A stretch of 64,000 bases of DNA from Lumbricus rubellus (Eukaryota > Annelida > Clitellata > Crassiclitellata > Lumbricidae). Where the stretch lies: contig OX243822.1 in the NCBI GenBank assembly GCA_945859605.1, positions 8,682,725 to 8,746,724 of the forward strand, written 5' to 3'. This document shows positions 33,086-45,599 of this stretch, piece after piece. The notes under the pieces were generated by a model. The model saw only the letters and a program-made list of their open reading frames with translations, did not search any database and was not told the origin of the DNA. Position 1 is the stretch's first letter; the number at the start of each line of letters is the position of its first letter. The position numbers and the translations under genes were made by a program.

Positions 33086-33487
33086 AAATTTTAAAATAAA
33101 TAATATAAATAAACACCGTGATCATGAATGTAGGAACTATGATAATTTTATTGGTATGTATACTATATAGCACGCTTCAGTATGTGTCTATAGAATTAAT
33201 GTTAGCATAATATTATTGCCATGAGGAAGTCAAGGAGCGACCTATAGTATTTTGTCGATGACATACGTACTCGTACTGTAGGCCAAGGGCTCCTGTTATA
33301 TTATTATGCATACCTCTATAGGTAGGCCCTCTGGTTTGCCATATACGTTTTCGTACATTAGCATGAATTTATTAATTCGTGTGAATCACACATCTGTTCA
33401 GTGTCACTGGAATAACTGCCACTATCAATCAGCTCGACGACACTCATAATTACATTGAACAGCCTTATGATAATCCACATATAATTT

Positions 33488-33965
33488 ACTAGCTGTACCC
33501 GGCCACGCGTTGCTGTGGCAGAAAAGACTCTCCCCTCCCCTCCCCTCCCCCCTCCCCCTCCCCCTCCGTCCCGCTCCCCCTCCCCCGCCGCCTCCCTCCC
33601 CTCCCCCTTCGTCCCGCCCCCTCCGCTCCTTTCCTCCCTGAACCAAGAAGGCCGCAAAATAATTATGCGAATCGCTTATGACGTCACGGCACGCAAGCTC
33701 ATTCATGTATCGTTTGCATGGTCGCAGTCACTGTCAAGGCGTTTGTGAATCTGGCAACGTGCGGTTTTCAATTTGCAAATGGCGGTCGAGCGGAATGCAA
33801 AGTTCACTTTTTGTGGAAAATATTGCGTTTATTCGGAGAAAAAAAAGTTGGAAACTCTCTTATAGGAATGGAAGGTTTTGTTAAATTTTCAAAACAATCT
33901 GTGCGGTACGTTTCGAGAACACTGGCAACAAACTATTGGAAAGTTTCATTTTTATATATATAGAT
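33488..33965 (+). repeat. Dispersed repeat R4, copy 2
   Basis: Starts ACTAGCTGTACCCGG and ends TATATATAGAT. Unlike copy 1 it carries a C-rich tract at 33527-33640 that makes a proline-rich artefact frame. Confidence 0.75.
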
Positions 33966-35260
33966 TCCGATAAAAATACGATTATTTGCATGGGGAGTTT
34001 GGGACGCATACCGATTTTTCCATAAAAAAGCACATTGCTTATTCTGTCACAGTGCAATTACATTTGTAACGCTCGCGTAGGCTGCGCTATGTTTTCGATG
34101 ACGTATATAATTTTACAGGCTACGCGTACGGAACGCGTACGTTATTCCGGTATAGGTAACACTATTATAATATGGAGGAGGTATATAGCGTGTATTTTAT
34201 TAGACTGAAAACTACATGTAGCTGTGCTAATTGAAAGGTCTAAGGTTCTGAGGTGCATGAAGATAAGAAACACTGTCAAAGGCTGGAGGAAATCTGTGTT
34301 TAGCAGACAGCTGTATGTCAGCTCTGCTTAGCCTGAATTTCTAAACAGCTATATGTATGTGACTTTGCTGTTGTCCAACGTATATGCTCTTCTAATCTTG
34401 TTCACGGGTCTGTAGTCACCGGCTTAAGGAGACGGATAAACAGACAGACAGACAGATACGTGGTAGTAGTGCTGGCTGAGAAAAATTTGCCGCCTTTGGC
34501 TAAGCAGGATAGATTTATGACAGAAATTCATGCAATGGAAAACATTTGAGTTATCTTGGCCGCGAACGAAATTACGGGTTGTCTGCGGTTTCCGGAGTCC
34601 ATGAGTCACCTAAGTTTTCTTCTAACAGTTTAGTGTCTAGCTGTAGCCTACAAGTTGTTGAACTTGGCAATTGATGTCCAGTGACGCCAGACATTGTTGT
34701 GGCAGGAATCCCGGACACAATTTGTCTGTCATTTGGATGCGGCGCCACGTTTCCAGCAACTTTACCGCAAGCGGTGTTTATGCATTTGTCGAATATTTAT
34801 GGTGCCTCAACGGATTAATTTTTAAAACGTAGCTACACAATACACATTATTATTCGTGATAGGATTACACAGGATGAGAATTTCCGTGGCGGTAGAGAGG
34901 TTCCACCCACCCCACCTCCGTCTTTCTTAGGACCTCATAATAAAGTCTTTGGTGCACACCCCGTTTCTACGTAAATCAACATGTAACTATCTTCTGTCTT
35001 CTCCTCCGTCATCGATATGACGATGAGGCCTTTATGAAATTCCTCCAAACTTCTCTGCTTCTGAGTGTTTCTCCAATCTCGGCTAAGCTGGTGCCCTTCT
35101 CTTTCAGGTCTTCTTTGATGTTGTCTATCCAGGTCTTCCGCTGTCTAACTATACCCTAGTTATATTTTTCCCCACAATTCTCTTACTTGGATTACAGCGC
35201 CTTTTCTGCGGAACGTGAAGGAATATGGACGTCTGAGTGTACTAGGCCACAGCTGTGTGT
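33966..35260. other. No supported gene
   Basis: Apparently single-copy, without recognised exons or element ends. Short CAGA run at 34440. Confidence 0.5.
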
Positions 35261-35269
35261 TGTTATGAT

Positions 35270-35383
35270 TAACTCACACACACACAACACATACGTTTAC
35301 ATGTATGCGCCAATTGCACGCACGCAAGCACACACACACACGCGCTCGCTCGTTTCTGCGGTCTGCGCTGTTTACGAATGCTT

Positions 35384-35429
<46 letters not shown>

Positions 35430-35439
35430 TGTATATATA
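35270..35439. repeat. (CA)n and (TA)n microsatellites
   Basis: CA-rich block to about 35345 and TA block at 35384-35438. The TA block provides the TA target of the next element. Confidence 0.9.
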
Positions 35440-36273
35440 CACGGTGTCCCAATTGAAGTGAGCCCCTTTTTGTTTTGGCGATATACTTGTCAATTCTAAA
35501 TGAAACTCAATAAAATTTCAGAGAATGTAAGAGGGATAAATTATCAATGTTTCCTGAAAATTTCATCCAATTCTATGAACAGAGTCCGAAGTTATGCACG
35601 TTCAAATTTGGACAAAGTAAATTGTAAGTTTCCAACATGTAAAAGATAGGAAATTATTGCTTGCAACCGCACCTCTTACTTTCTAAATTAATAAATATTT
35701 CTGTCATATTTCCGTCATTTCCATGTTAGGGGACAATAATAAAAATGGTTTTCAGCAAAGATGATTTGAGTTTAATAAAGAATTTAATAGAAGAAAAACA
35801 TTACGGTGCAAAATGATTTTTAAAGGAATTTCCTAACAGAAACTGGCCCATCTCAGCCTTATGAAAGTCGCATATGCGTGACGTTGACCAGTGACCACTT
35901 CAAACAGCGAAATGTGGAAGAATGGAATCATTTTGATCAAAGGGATTGTTGACGATGCAATCTTTGAATGGCGAAAGCGCCTTAAAGCATGCATTCGAGC
36001 TAGTGGACTAACTGGAGAACATTTTGAACATCAGCTTTGAAGAACAGCGTTAACACTAATTTCCTATCTTTTACATGTTGGAAACTTACAATTTTAGTTG
36101 CCCAAATTTGAACGTGCATAACTTCGGACCCTGTTTGTAGAATTGGATCAAATTTTCAGGAAACACTGATAATTTATCCATCTTCCATTATGTGAAATTT
36201 TATAGAGTTTCATTTAGAATTAACAGATATATCGCCAAAACAAAAAGGGGCTCACTTCAATTGGGACACCGTG
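35440..36273 (+). mobile_element. Tc1/mariner-type element with transposase N- and C-terminal relics
   Basis: 834-bp element between TA dinucleotides (35438-35439 and 36274-36275), ends CACGGTGTCCCAATTG / CAATTGGGACACCGTG, inverted arms ~210 bp. At 35745 an ATG frame reads MVFSKDDLSLIKNLIEEKHY, then a stop at codon 24 followed by FLKEFPNRNW, typical of the N-terminal helix-turn-helix. At about 35952-36040 the C-terminal end reads VDDAIFEWRKRLKACIRA and EHFEHQL before TGA. The DDE core is deleted, so it is inactive and would need a helper in trans. Confidence 0.92.
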
Positions 36274-37015
36274 TATAATATGTATATATTATATGTATAT
36301 ACAGATTAGAGAATATTGACCATAAAGAATGTTTTGATTAGTTGCACGAATATATCGGCTGTTTGTAGACAAAGGCATGTGTGCGTGTTCAAACTCAACT
36401 ATTTATACATGTAAATATTTGCATTATATGAATCTTTTGATGCTAATAACTTAATAAGTCGTTTCCCGTGACTCAGACTTTTGAGTGTTCAGAAGCTGTG
36501 GAGATTAAATAAACAAATTGTATCAGTAGATTTATTTTATGTATATATTATGTATAATGATATATTAATATATATTATTATATGTATATATATTATAGTC
36601 TGCAATGTCGGGTATTAAAATGGCAGGCCCCAATGTTGTCACAGCCTTCGAAATTAGGTCACCGTGTTACGCTTTATCTAGATTGTTAAATCTAATCTAA
36701 GTTTCCGCCACTGCTGTTTTCAAGTGTCGCTGGTCCAAAGCCTGGGTGCAGGAGAAAGGGGGGACAACGCAGCTGGATAGGGCAGCCGTGATATATCGAT
36801 AAACAACGGAAACTATTACTGATTAGGATCTAAACTGAACACTATTCTAAATAATCTGATCAGATATGAAGCTATCATAAAACACCGGTCATGGATCGAT
36901 GCTTGCGGTGGTTATGGTCCACTGGATGCTTGGACAACCATGCTTATTTGACCCATAGGAAGGTGGCCTACTTTGTTGCACTGGTTTATGGGTAGGCACC
37001 AAGATTGTTTCAACT
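36274..37015. other. No supported gene
   Basis: AT-rich and TA-repeat sequence (36535-36600) then single-copy sequence; no exon recognised. Confidence 0.5.
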
Positions 37016-37017
37016 CG

Positions 37018-37270
37018 TGGGGCTCGATGGTGTAGGCCCTACTGAAGGGGTATGTGTGGTGCCATGGAGCCGGATGGTTGCAGGTTCGAATTCACCTCAA
37101 TCTATACTGAACACTATTCAGAATAATCTGATCAGATATGAAGGGACTCTGAGCAAGTCCTTCACTCGCAATTGATCATGGGCTTCGGCGTGAAACCCAG
37201 ATTCAGTGGCCGCGCTGTAGCTGGGAGCGCCTCTGAGTAAAAATCTTTGAAGAGGTGCTATAGCAAATGC
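37018..37270 (+). mobile_element. SINE family A with internal insertion
   Basis: Head CGATGGTGTAGG, B-box GGTTCGAATTC, tail GGGAGCGCCTCTGAGTA and GAGGTGCTATAGC. A ~45-bp segment (CTATACTGAACACTATTC-type) also present just upstream at ~36832-36870 interrupts the middle. Confidence 0.75.
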
Positions 37271-38084
37271 TGGTACATATCCATACTCATTAGTGGTGGA
37301 ACCTTGGGTGGGCACAGTATCGGACCCAGCTGACGTGACTCTGGACAGCCCTGCTGCAGCTATCCAAACGACTTTACAGCATGTAGTTTCTTGCCACACC
37401 GTAAATTTGGTTAATTTCTTAAGATTTTCCGCATTTGACGTCCCCCGTGTGTGTGTGTGTGTGTGTGTGTGTGTCGATTGTCTATAGGAGAATCGACAGA
37501 TGGGTGGAGGGTTCATGATAGAAAGATGTTTCAGTAATATTTCTCTTTTGCTAACGTCCATTGTGAATTAGGTTATAGATTATTGCACAGACTATAGTAT
37601 ATGCCCAGGCTAAAGAATTAGCTTTAATATACGTAGTCCGCTCTGCTTTATATAAAACATGCATACTGAAATCTCTATGTAAACATCATATTATATATTA
37701 TGTATATTGTGAGTGTGTGTGCGCGCGTGTGAGTGAGTGTAAATATGTATATATAATGAGAACTGAGCCGCTTTGTAGTCTGGCACCTTGACCGGTATTT
37801 GAAAATTTGAACGTAGGCTTCTAATTGGACGTCGAGGTTGTCAAACCTTGTCAAACTCGTCGGTATAGGCATAATATCTAACAAAAGCAGACTAATGTGT
37901 TGCTTTTAGTGAAGTTAACACATACAAACTGTCTAGTTGTATTGACTGTGGTCGCTGACAGCCAGTCTGAACTAGCCATGTACCTTATGAAGTGTGTGAC
38001 TAGTGATTGTCTTAACTAAGTGTCTGATGGTGGCCCGCTGACTGTGGCCGTTGTCTCGTCATCCGAAAGACTAATTAAAGGAGT
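37271..38084. other. No supported gene
   Basis: Short (GT)n at 37447-37474. No exon recognised. Confidence 0.5.
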
Positions 38085-38150
38085 GGGGGCGATGCTGGGA
38101 GCGCCTCTGAGTAGGTGAGTAGGTATCTTGAAGAGGCACTATGTAAATTA
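38085..38150 (+). mobile_element. SINE/LINE shared tail fragment
   Basis: TGGGAGCGCCTCTGAGTAG followed by CTTGAAGAGGCACTATG. Confidence 0.65.
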
Positions 38151-38204
38151 TCGAAATGAATGAACAAAATGAATGATAGTAATTTATTCATTTATTCATG
38201 CAGA

Positions 38205-38290
38205 TCATTTATATAGCGCCCCTTCAAGAAACTACTCAGAGGCGCTCCCAGTCCAACCACGACCAAAGAAAAAAGACAACATTTGGTAAT
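38205..38290 (-). mobile_element. LINE 3' tail fragment
   Basis: TATATAGCGCCCCTTCAAG, CTCAGAGGCGCTCCCAG and CAACCACGACCAAAG. Nearly identical to 44520-44610. Confidence 0.8.
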
Positions 38291-38794
38291 ATTCTTTGTT
38301 ATGATACAGCATTGTTCAACAGCAGCTGGCCATACGGGTTGCCACCAGACACTTGTGAGCTCTCTTGTTTCGTTATTGTGTCAGCCCATACCAACCATTA
38401 CTTCAAAAGTGCATTTTCCTGTTCATCATGACCATAGAGCTGTTCTGGAGTGATGAGAAACCGTGTTGACATTTAATTATTTTCCGTTGATCTGTGGCTC
38501 TCTTAGGGTCGTTGGCTGCGGCTTGGCATACACATTACACACACTTCTTAAGGAAACTACCAGACATATAAATCAAGAGATAGTTATTATGCTCGAAAGT
38601 CATAAATTCTTTAAAAAGTGAAGTCTCTTAATTATCGAGTAGGTTCAGCCCTCTCAGCTACCCCTCCACACCTCCGTAGAGGCAGCCACATGTATGAGGT
38701 GTTAATGACCTCTTTTTTCTTAGCCTCGGCATATAGGAGCCGGTGACCAGGCCTCTCCCTCACCGTCGGATCCACCCACCAACAGTGTCTTACT

Positions 38795-39200
38795 AACAAT
38801 ACAATAATAACAATACAATAATAACAATACAATAATAACAATACAATAATAACAATACAATAATAACAATACAATAATAGCAATACAATAATAGCAAAAC
38901 AATAATAGCAAAACAATAATAGCAAAACAATAATAACAATACAATAATAGCAATACAATAATAACAATACAATAATAACAATACAATAATAGCAATACAA
39001 TAATAACAATACAATAATAACAATACAATAATAACAATACAATAATAACAATACAATAATAACAATACAATAATAGCAATACAATAATAGCAATATAATA
39101 AAAACAATACAATAATAGCAATACAATAAAAACAATACAATAATAACAATACAATAAAAACAATGCAATAAAAACAATACAATAATAACAATACAATAAT
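38795..39200. repeat. 11-bp minisatellite (AATAACAATAC)n, ~36 copies
   Basis: Tandem AATA(A/G)CAATAC units. A second array of the same unit lies at 43826-44143 in intron 1 of the DNAJB6-like gene. Leu-Tyr-Cys-Tyr frames on the minus strand are artefacts. Confidence 0.97.
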
Positions 39201-39935
39201 ATGATATGGTCAATGTACGTTCAGAGGTTATCCAGGTTAGCAGGACCTGTCCCTTTCTGGATGACCCTTTCTGAGTGTTCACCGTTCTTACAATCAAGTT
39301 GTCCTGCGAACATTAATTTTTATTCATGTGTACTGTGTAGCCTAGTATTTTTCTTTGCAGTATACCTTGGTTTGGTTTTGTTTGTCTCTTGTTCATTCTC
39401 AGAATAAACTGATTTGATTTGATTTACACATTATGGCTGAGTTGTCTAGAGTGTACAGCAGGTTCACAGGTCTTAAACATTCTGCCTTGCTGTGGTTTTT
39501 TGGGTATAACCACTGCACTGTACCCATCATCTGATTAACAGTCTAGCATACTAAATGCCAATGCCATAGATGTTAAAACGGCAGTAAACACCGAATAAAA
39601 AAATAGGGAAAAACATTCGTGTTATTCAAAAAAATAAAAATCGGAGAGAATCGATAGAGAGAAAAAACAGAGATGGAAAATAATTTAACTCTGGTGCAAC
39701 AGGTACATCGTGTACTGGTTATTGTCTAATGTCTACCCACCATATAAATTTTTTTATCACTGTAACTGTACATTAAGTAATTGAGTTTTTGAGGACGTTA
39801 TGCGTAATACATGTGATGCCATTATATAACTTGGACTATTAACCCTAGGGAAGCAGTGCCATGGACTTGACAGATGACCAAGGACAATTGTGATAATTTA
39901 TTTGTACCCATCGCCGCCATAGGACTAGAGTCAGG
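39201..39935. other. No supported gene
   Basis: Apparently single-copy; its last ~130 bp (from about 39805) is homologous to 40905-41020. Confidence 0.5.
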
Positions 39936-39936
39936 A

Positions 39937-40016
39937 ACTGATGATGATGATGATGATCATGATGATGGTGATACTGATGGTGGTGGTGATGGTGGTGGTG
40001 GTGGTGGTGGTGGTGG

Positions 40017-40059
<43 letters not shown>

Positions 40060-40265
40060 ACTGATGGTGGTGGTGATGATGATGATGATGATGATGAAGA
40101 CGACGACGGTGATAATGATGATGATGATGATGAAGACGACGACGGTGATGATGACGATGATGATGACGATGATGATGATGAAGACGACGACGGTGATGAT
40201 GATGACGACGACGGTGATGATGACTGATGATGACTGATTATGATGATGACGACGACGATGATGAT
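39937..40265. repeat. (GAT)n/(GGT)n/(GAC)n array
   Basis: Trinucleotide array with several GATGAAGACGACGACG-type higher-order repeats. Confidence 0.96.
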
Positions 40266-40527
40266 TTATGTACACAATCTTTTGGAGCATCTGTGCAGCT
40301 TCACTACATGTCTTGGTACCTATAATAGAGGAGCTTCAGCCTTGCAACTAAACAGAACCGTTTCCACATACATGTATTTGTGGACGTGTTTATGGCATCC
40401 CTGGTTAAGTACTTATGCAGTACGTGCAGATCTTTTCCATGTGGGATATACTCCATATGATCCATGGTTTAAAGTTCTTGCAAATCTTTTCCATGCAGAT
40501 TTTTTCCATGCAGGTTACTCCAGGTGT

Positions 40528-40750
40528 ATGTACCGTACCGACCATTGGAAAAGATATCTATCTATTAGCACTGGAAGCGAAAGCGACCTGCGTGGATTTA
40601 AGTAGGCCTATGTATGTACCGTCCACAAAACTCCACATACATGTTTAGCAGATGATTGTACCGTACCGACCATTTGGAAAGATATCTATTAGCACTCGGA
40701 GCGAAAGTGACTTTTGTGGAAAGTAGGCCTATGCATGTATGGTCCACATG
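40528..40750 (+). repeat. Tandem duplication, unit ~125 bp
   Basis: TGTACCGTACCGACCATT, GATATCTATTAGCACT and GTAGGCCTATG recur at 40528-40625 and 40652-40745. Both copies carry TAGGCCTA. Confidence 0.85.
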
Positions 40751-40899
40751 TTTAACAGATGATTAAATATTGATGTTATCATCTTTACAGCGTGTGCTGT
40801 GCAGTGTACAGTACAGCCATGCAACAAATGCAGTCAAAGTCTGGCTGATGTTAGGGTTATGGATATTACAATATCTATGGCGTCCCATGCAGAAAAATT

Positions 40900-41050
40900 T
40901 TATTTGTGAGTAGATTGTGTGATGCCATAATACATCACTTGACTAACGTTGAGGGAAGGAGTGAACTTGGCAATTGACCAAATGATGGAGATAATTTATT
41001 TGTACCCATCGCCGCAATCGGTGGTGGCGATGGTGATGGTGATGATTATT
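40900..41050 (+). repeat. Copy of the 39805-39935 segment
   Basis: Shares TGTGATGCCAT, ATAATTTATTTGTACCCATC and GCCGC with 39805-39925, and likewise runs into GAT/GGT repeat. With the intervening array this suggests a ~1.1-kb duplication. Confidence 0.7.
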
Positions 41051-41212
41051 ATAATTATATGCATGCATCATTTTTGTAGTCTGATTTTTGTAGTAGAGCA
41101 ACTCTCCATTCTCAACAGACCCAACATGATATCTACTGAATAATATGAATATTTCCCTGTGAAACCCAATGTAATAGCTTGCGTTGTATTGTAATAGAAC
41201 ATTTTATGAATC

Positions 41213-41455
41213 ACCTATTAATAGGGTGAACCGCTCAGAGGCGCTCCAATTGCGCAAAGCCATTAGAGAAGAAATAGGTTTTGAGAAAAGAAAATGAGAA
41301 TGAGTAATTACCAGCTATAGAATTTGAGATCAAGTAGAGATGGGGGAACACCCGGAACAGTGTATTCCAAAGAGAGCAACCAATTGAGGTAAAGGACCGG
41401 CACTGAGTCAGAGCTGCTGTTCTTCTAGTACCAGGAACTAGAAGATCAAATCTGT
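41213..41455 (-). mobile_element. LINE family B 3' fragment
   Basis: Minus strand encodes FDLLVPGTRRTAAL, SLWNTLFRVF and the tail with GAGGCGCTCC. RT C-terminal end of a second LINE subfamily. Confidence 0.75.
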
Positions 41456-41494
41456 TTGAAGTGGACGATGTGAGGAGGCTGAAAGAGGCTGAAT

Positions 41495-41560
41495 GAGGAG
41501 GAGGAGGAGGAGGAAGAGGAGGAGGAAGAGGAGGGGAGGAGGAAGAAGAGTGTTTACATC
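41495..41560. repeat. (GAG)n tract
   Basis: Short purine-rich microsatellite. Confidence 0.85.
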
Positions 41561-41837
41561 AGCTGGATAGTTCCGGGCAAGACCCGATGTTGTTGCTGTA
41601 CTTTGGGGACCACGATGAGGATTTTGGCCTAAAGGGATTATTATTGGTATTATTTTCGTTGAACTGTGTTGTCGGAGATCGTCCATAAAGCTGGTTAGTT
41701 CAGTCCAACAGACACCAGCTGTGTCTGCAATTATTTTCGACCTATTAATGTCTACTCTGCCAGCCATTAGCGAAATCTTGCGCGTGTGGAAGGTATTCGC
41801 AGATGTTTGTTGCGGTTAGAACATTATGCTTTTGTGA

Positions 41838-42030
41838 TGCGTAGTGGTAAGTTCCAAATCTTGGAGGTGGGCGTTCCAGGTTTGAATCCACCTCAATCCG
41901 CCGCGTAGGGACCTTGAGCAAGTTCTTCACTTTGAAATTGCTCTTGCGTGAAACTCCGATGCAGTGTCCGCGCTGTAGTCGGGAGCGCCTCTGATTATAG
42001 TCAGCTTGAAGGGGCGCTATATAGTGAATG
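41838..42030 (+). mobile_element. SINE family A, 5' degraded
   Basis: B-box GGTTTGAATCC, then TAGGGACCTTGAGCAAG, AACTCCGATGCAGTGTCC and the tail GGGAGCGCCTCTGA / GGGGCGCTATATAG. Confidence 0.82.
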
Positions 42031-42530
42031 CAAGAAATAAAAAAGTAAATATGCTGGCAGATAACAGTCGCTGGTGCCAAAATATGTGTACACTGTACAG
42101 TGAAGTGTGACCTTTCACAGAAATAATTGATCTTAGGTATCTGCCGCTCCCAGACATTTATTAAAGGGTGTATAATACTAGACACGATGGTTCGTATTTG
42201 CCCCGGTCATGGTCGAGAGCACTGTGGCCTTCGTGCAATGAAGAAAAGTAACCGTTTGGTGCACCTGCTGTTATTCAGTAACAAATGCCTTGGTAAACAA
42301 ACCCAGCGGCAAAATAGGTTTTGCTGCTGCAGAGGAATGTTAGGCCGGGGTGAGTAATTGGGATTACTGGCGCTTTTAGTGTACAGACCTACATAGTACA
42401 ATAGGCTAGGCTGGCATTGCTTTGGTTTTGGTTAGCAAGCTGACTGTGTGCTTTATTGAATTTGATCAGTTTTCAGACAGCAACCTTAATCAGTATTTTA
42501 TTGTATTGTATTGTATTGCATTGTATTGTA
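42031..42530. other. No supported gene
   Basis: Single-copy sequence with a short (TTGTA)n run at 42497-42530. Confidence 0.5.
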
Positions 42531-42534
42531 TTTC

Positions 42535-42790
42535 ACCATTTATAAAGAGCCTACAGTAGGGTGAACTGTTCAGAGGCGCTCCCAATGCGCCAGCAACCTT
42601 AATCAGTATTGTATTTGATCATTTGTAAAGCGCCTATAGTAGGGTGAACTGTTCAGAGGCGCTCCCAATGCGCCAGCAACCTTAATCAGTATTGTATTTG
42701 ATCATTTGTAAAGCGCCTATAGTAGGGTGAACTGTTCAGAGGCGCTCCCAATGTGCATGGCCCCATGATAAGAAACAGGTTTTGAGAAGA
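42535..42790 (-). mobile_element. LINE family B tail, triplicated in tandem
   Basis: Three consecutive ~83-bp copies of a segment with GTAAAGCGCCTATAGTAGG and CAGAGGCGCTCCCAATG, the last leading into the RT C-terminus that continues after the MITE at 42841-43033. Confidence 0.8.
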
Positions 42791-42840
42791 GAGAAGGAAG
42801 AATAAAGATTGCCAGACAGAATTGTTGAGCAACCAGAATG

Positions 42841-43033
42841 CAGGTTTTTTAACGTTCAGTTCTACACAAAGTGTGCAGTTCTAAATGGATTTGTGCAGTT
42901 ATAGGAGCGCTTCTGCACGGTTAAATCTAGCAAAAACAGGTCATTGTCCTCCGATTGGAAGTAATTTACCATGGAGGATGGGAAAGAAAAGAAGGGTTTG
43001 TGCAGCTCTAAAAATCCCTTAAAAACAACCTTG
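42841..43033 (-). mobile_element. hAT-like MITE, family 1, copy 4 (nested in LINE)
   Basis: Starts CAGGTTTTTTAACG. Flanks CCAGAATG (42833-42840) and CCAGAAAG (43034-43041) match at 7 of 8. It splits the LINE fragment 42535-43165. Confidence 0.85.
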
Positions 43034-43165
43034 CCAGAAAGAGAACTCACATTCCAAGAAGGTCCAATTGTGGCAAATGATCGAGACCAAGCCATAGCAG
43101 TTCTAGATAGAGGAACCAAGAGGTCAAGTCTGTTGGATGAACAAAGGGGACGGTGTGTGACTGCC
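43034..43165 (-). mobile_element. LINE family B RT C-terminus (upstream part)
   Basis: Minus strand encodes NRLDLLVPLSRTAMAWSRSF and GPSWNVSSLS, the RT C-terminal motif region, separated from its tail by the MITE. Confidence 0.75.
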
Positions 43166-43380
43166 TGAAATGACAAACTTTGCTCACATTTTGAGTTTTT
43201 GACACCAGCGTGTCTTTGTTTTTATTGCATTCAATTTAATTGGCTGTTACATGTGTGCTTCCTATATTCTCTATAATATATTATTTTGCTTTTGTTTTTT
43301 GTTCAGCCTAGTCAACTTCTGCTGTCCAACTCATCATTGTCTCGTGTTCCAGTCAGTCATAATAATCGTCTACACAAAAC

Positions 43381-43451
43381 ATGTCCAATACTGAATATTA
43401 CCGGATTCTTGGGGTGCCAAAAGGTGCTTCTGAAAGCGATATAAAAAAAGC
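43381..43451 (+). CDS. DNAJB6: DNAJB6-like exon 1: start and J-domain helix I
   Basis: ATG at 43381, encodes [19 protein letters not shown], donor AAAGC|GTAAGT, ends in phase 2. Confidence 0.93.
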
Positions 43452-44375
43452 GTAAGTAATACTAAGTATGGCAGTGACTGATGATAATGAGTACTTTTTA
43501 CTACTAACGCTGCTGCTACTGCTGTAGTAGTAACTACTACTGCTACTACTTCTGCTACTACTACTGCTGCTACTGCTACAACTACTATATATGTATACAA
43601 TTACTACTACTACTGCTTCTACTACTTCTGCTACTTCTACTAATTCTACTACTACTACTACTACTGCTACTGCTGCTACTACTACTACTATTACTACTAC
43701 TACTTCATAATTGACCAGTACCTGAAGCAAATTGTTTTGCTGTCTTAAAACTACTTTCTTTTCTCTGTTTTTCCCCACACTTATTGGTGTGGTCCTGTGA
43801 GAAGAACTTTATAAATTTACAGGTACAATACAATAATAACAATACAATAATAACAATACAATAATGACAACACAATAATAACAATACAATAATAACAATA
43901 CAATAATAACAATACAATAATAACAATACAATAACAATACAATAATAGCAATACAATAATAGCAATACAATAATAACGATACAATAACAACATTACAATA
44001 ATAAAAATACAATAACAACAACAATACAATAACAACAATGCAATAATAGCAATATGATAATAACAATACGATGACAACAATACGATAACAACAATACGAT
44101 AACAACGATACAATAATAACAATACAATAATAAAAATACAATTCCATTCTTCCGATTCTTATCGTCAGTTGTTGTCTGTGCACAGTTACAGGAAGATGGC
44201 GCTGCGATGGCATCCTGACAAGAATCCGAACAACAAAGACGAGGCGGAGAAGAAATTCAAAGAGATCTCAGAGGCGTACGAAGTCCTGTCTGACAGTACG
44301 TTGATGCTTTGGCACTGCTGATGCTGCTGCTGATGATGATGATGATGTTGATGATGATGATGATGATGATGATGT

Positions 44376-44461
<86 letters not shown>

Positions 44462-45567
44462 GGGTTATCTTTGCCCCTTTTGTATTTGCTGAGTTGTTTT
44501 CGGTTTTTGTTCATTCATTCATTCAGAGCATTTATATAGCGCCCCTTAAAGAAACTACTAAGAGGCGCTCCCAGCCCAACCACGACCAAAGAAAAAGACT
44601 TAAGATACTTGTAGAACCCAGCCGGATGGACCACAAGTAGAGATCGAAGTGTTTTAATGGTTTTCACCTTTTCTGCAAGCGTTCAAAAATTATTTATGGT
44701 TTTGGTGTTGTCAGGTCGGGAGAATTGATTGGATTATTTAACAATCTCTATACGATGTAACTGGCGAGGACTTGATTTCGGGGGTTGTTTAATCCCATCA
44801 ATTTTGTCTGTCCATTATTTTCAGAGGAGAAGCGCGACATCTACGACCGTTACGGCAAAAACGCGTTGAACGGCAACGGTGGCGGCGACTTTGCGTACAA
44901 CAACTTTGCGCCCGCATTCCATTTCACATTCCGTAGTCCGATGGAGGTTTTCGCCGAGTTCTTTGGAGGTCGCGACCCGTTCGAAGACTTCTTCGGAAAT
45001 TCCGGTGAGCTAATTATAGCAAACTTGGCTGACCTTATTTGTTTGTATGTGCACTTGTTATAGCGCCCCTTTAAACACTCTCTCTACTCAGAGGCGCTCC
45101 CGAATGCAGAGCGGACACTGCATTGGAGTTTCACGTCGAAGCGCTGAGCAATTGCGAGTGAAGGACTTGCCCAAGGTCCTTACGCGGCGAGGTGGATTCG
45201 AACCTCGAACTTTCCGGCTCCAAGGCAACGACGCCACCACTACATCACCGCGCCCCACGGTGATGAGGGAGAGGACTAGCCACCAGCTCTTATATGCTGA
45301 GGCCGAGAAAATGAAGTTGCTAAGACTTCATACCTTTGGCTGCTGCCTCAGTGCTGACTTAATACTTAAATAATGGCATCGCAGTTGGTTTTAGTATGTG
45401 CTTGTTGTTTACGTGTTTGAAGTCATTCGCTTCTATTAATTGATTATTAATGAGTAACTTTTATAGTGCACAGTGTGAATGCCTCAGTCTTGTTGTTGAC
45501 ATCCAGAAGATAAATCAAAATATTTTTTTTTCTGCCACCAAATCATTGATTGATTGATTGATTTTAT

Positions 45568-45599
<32 letters not shown>

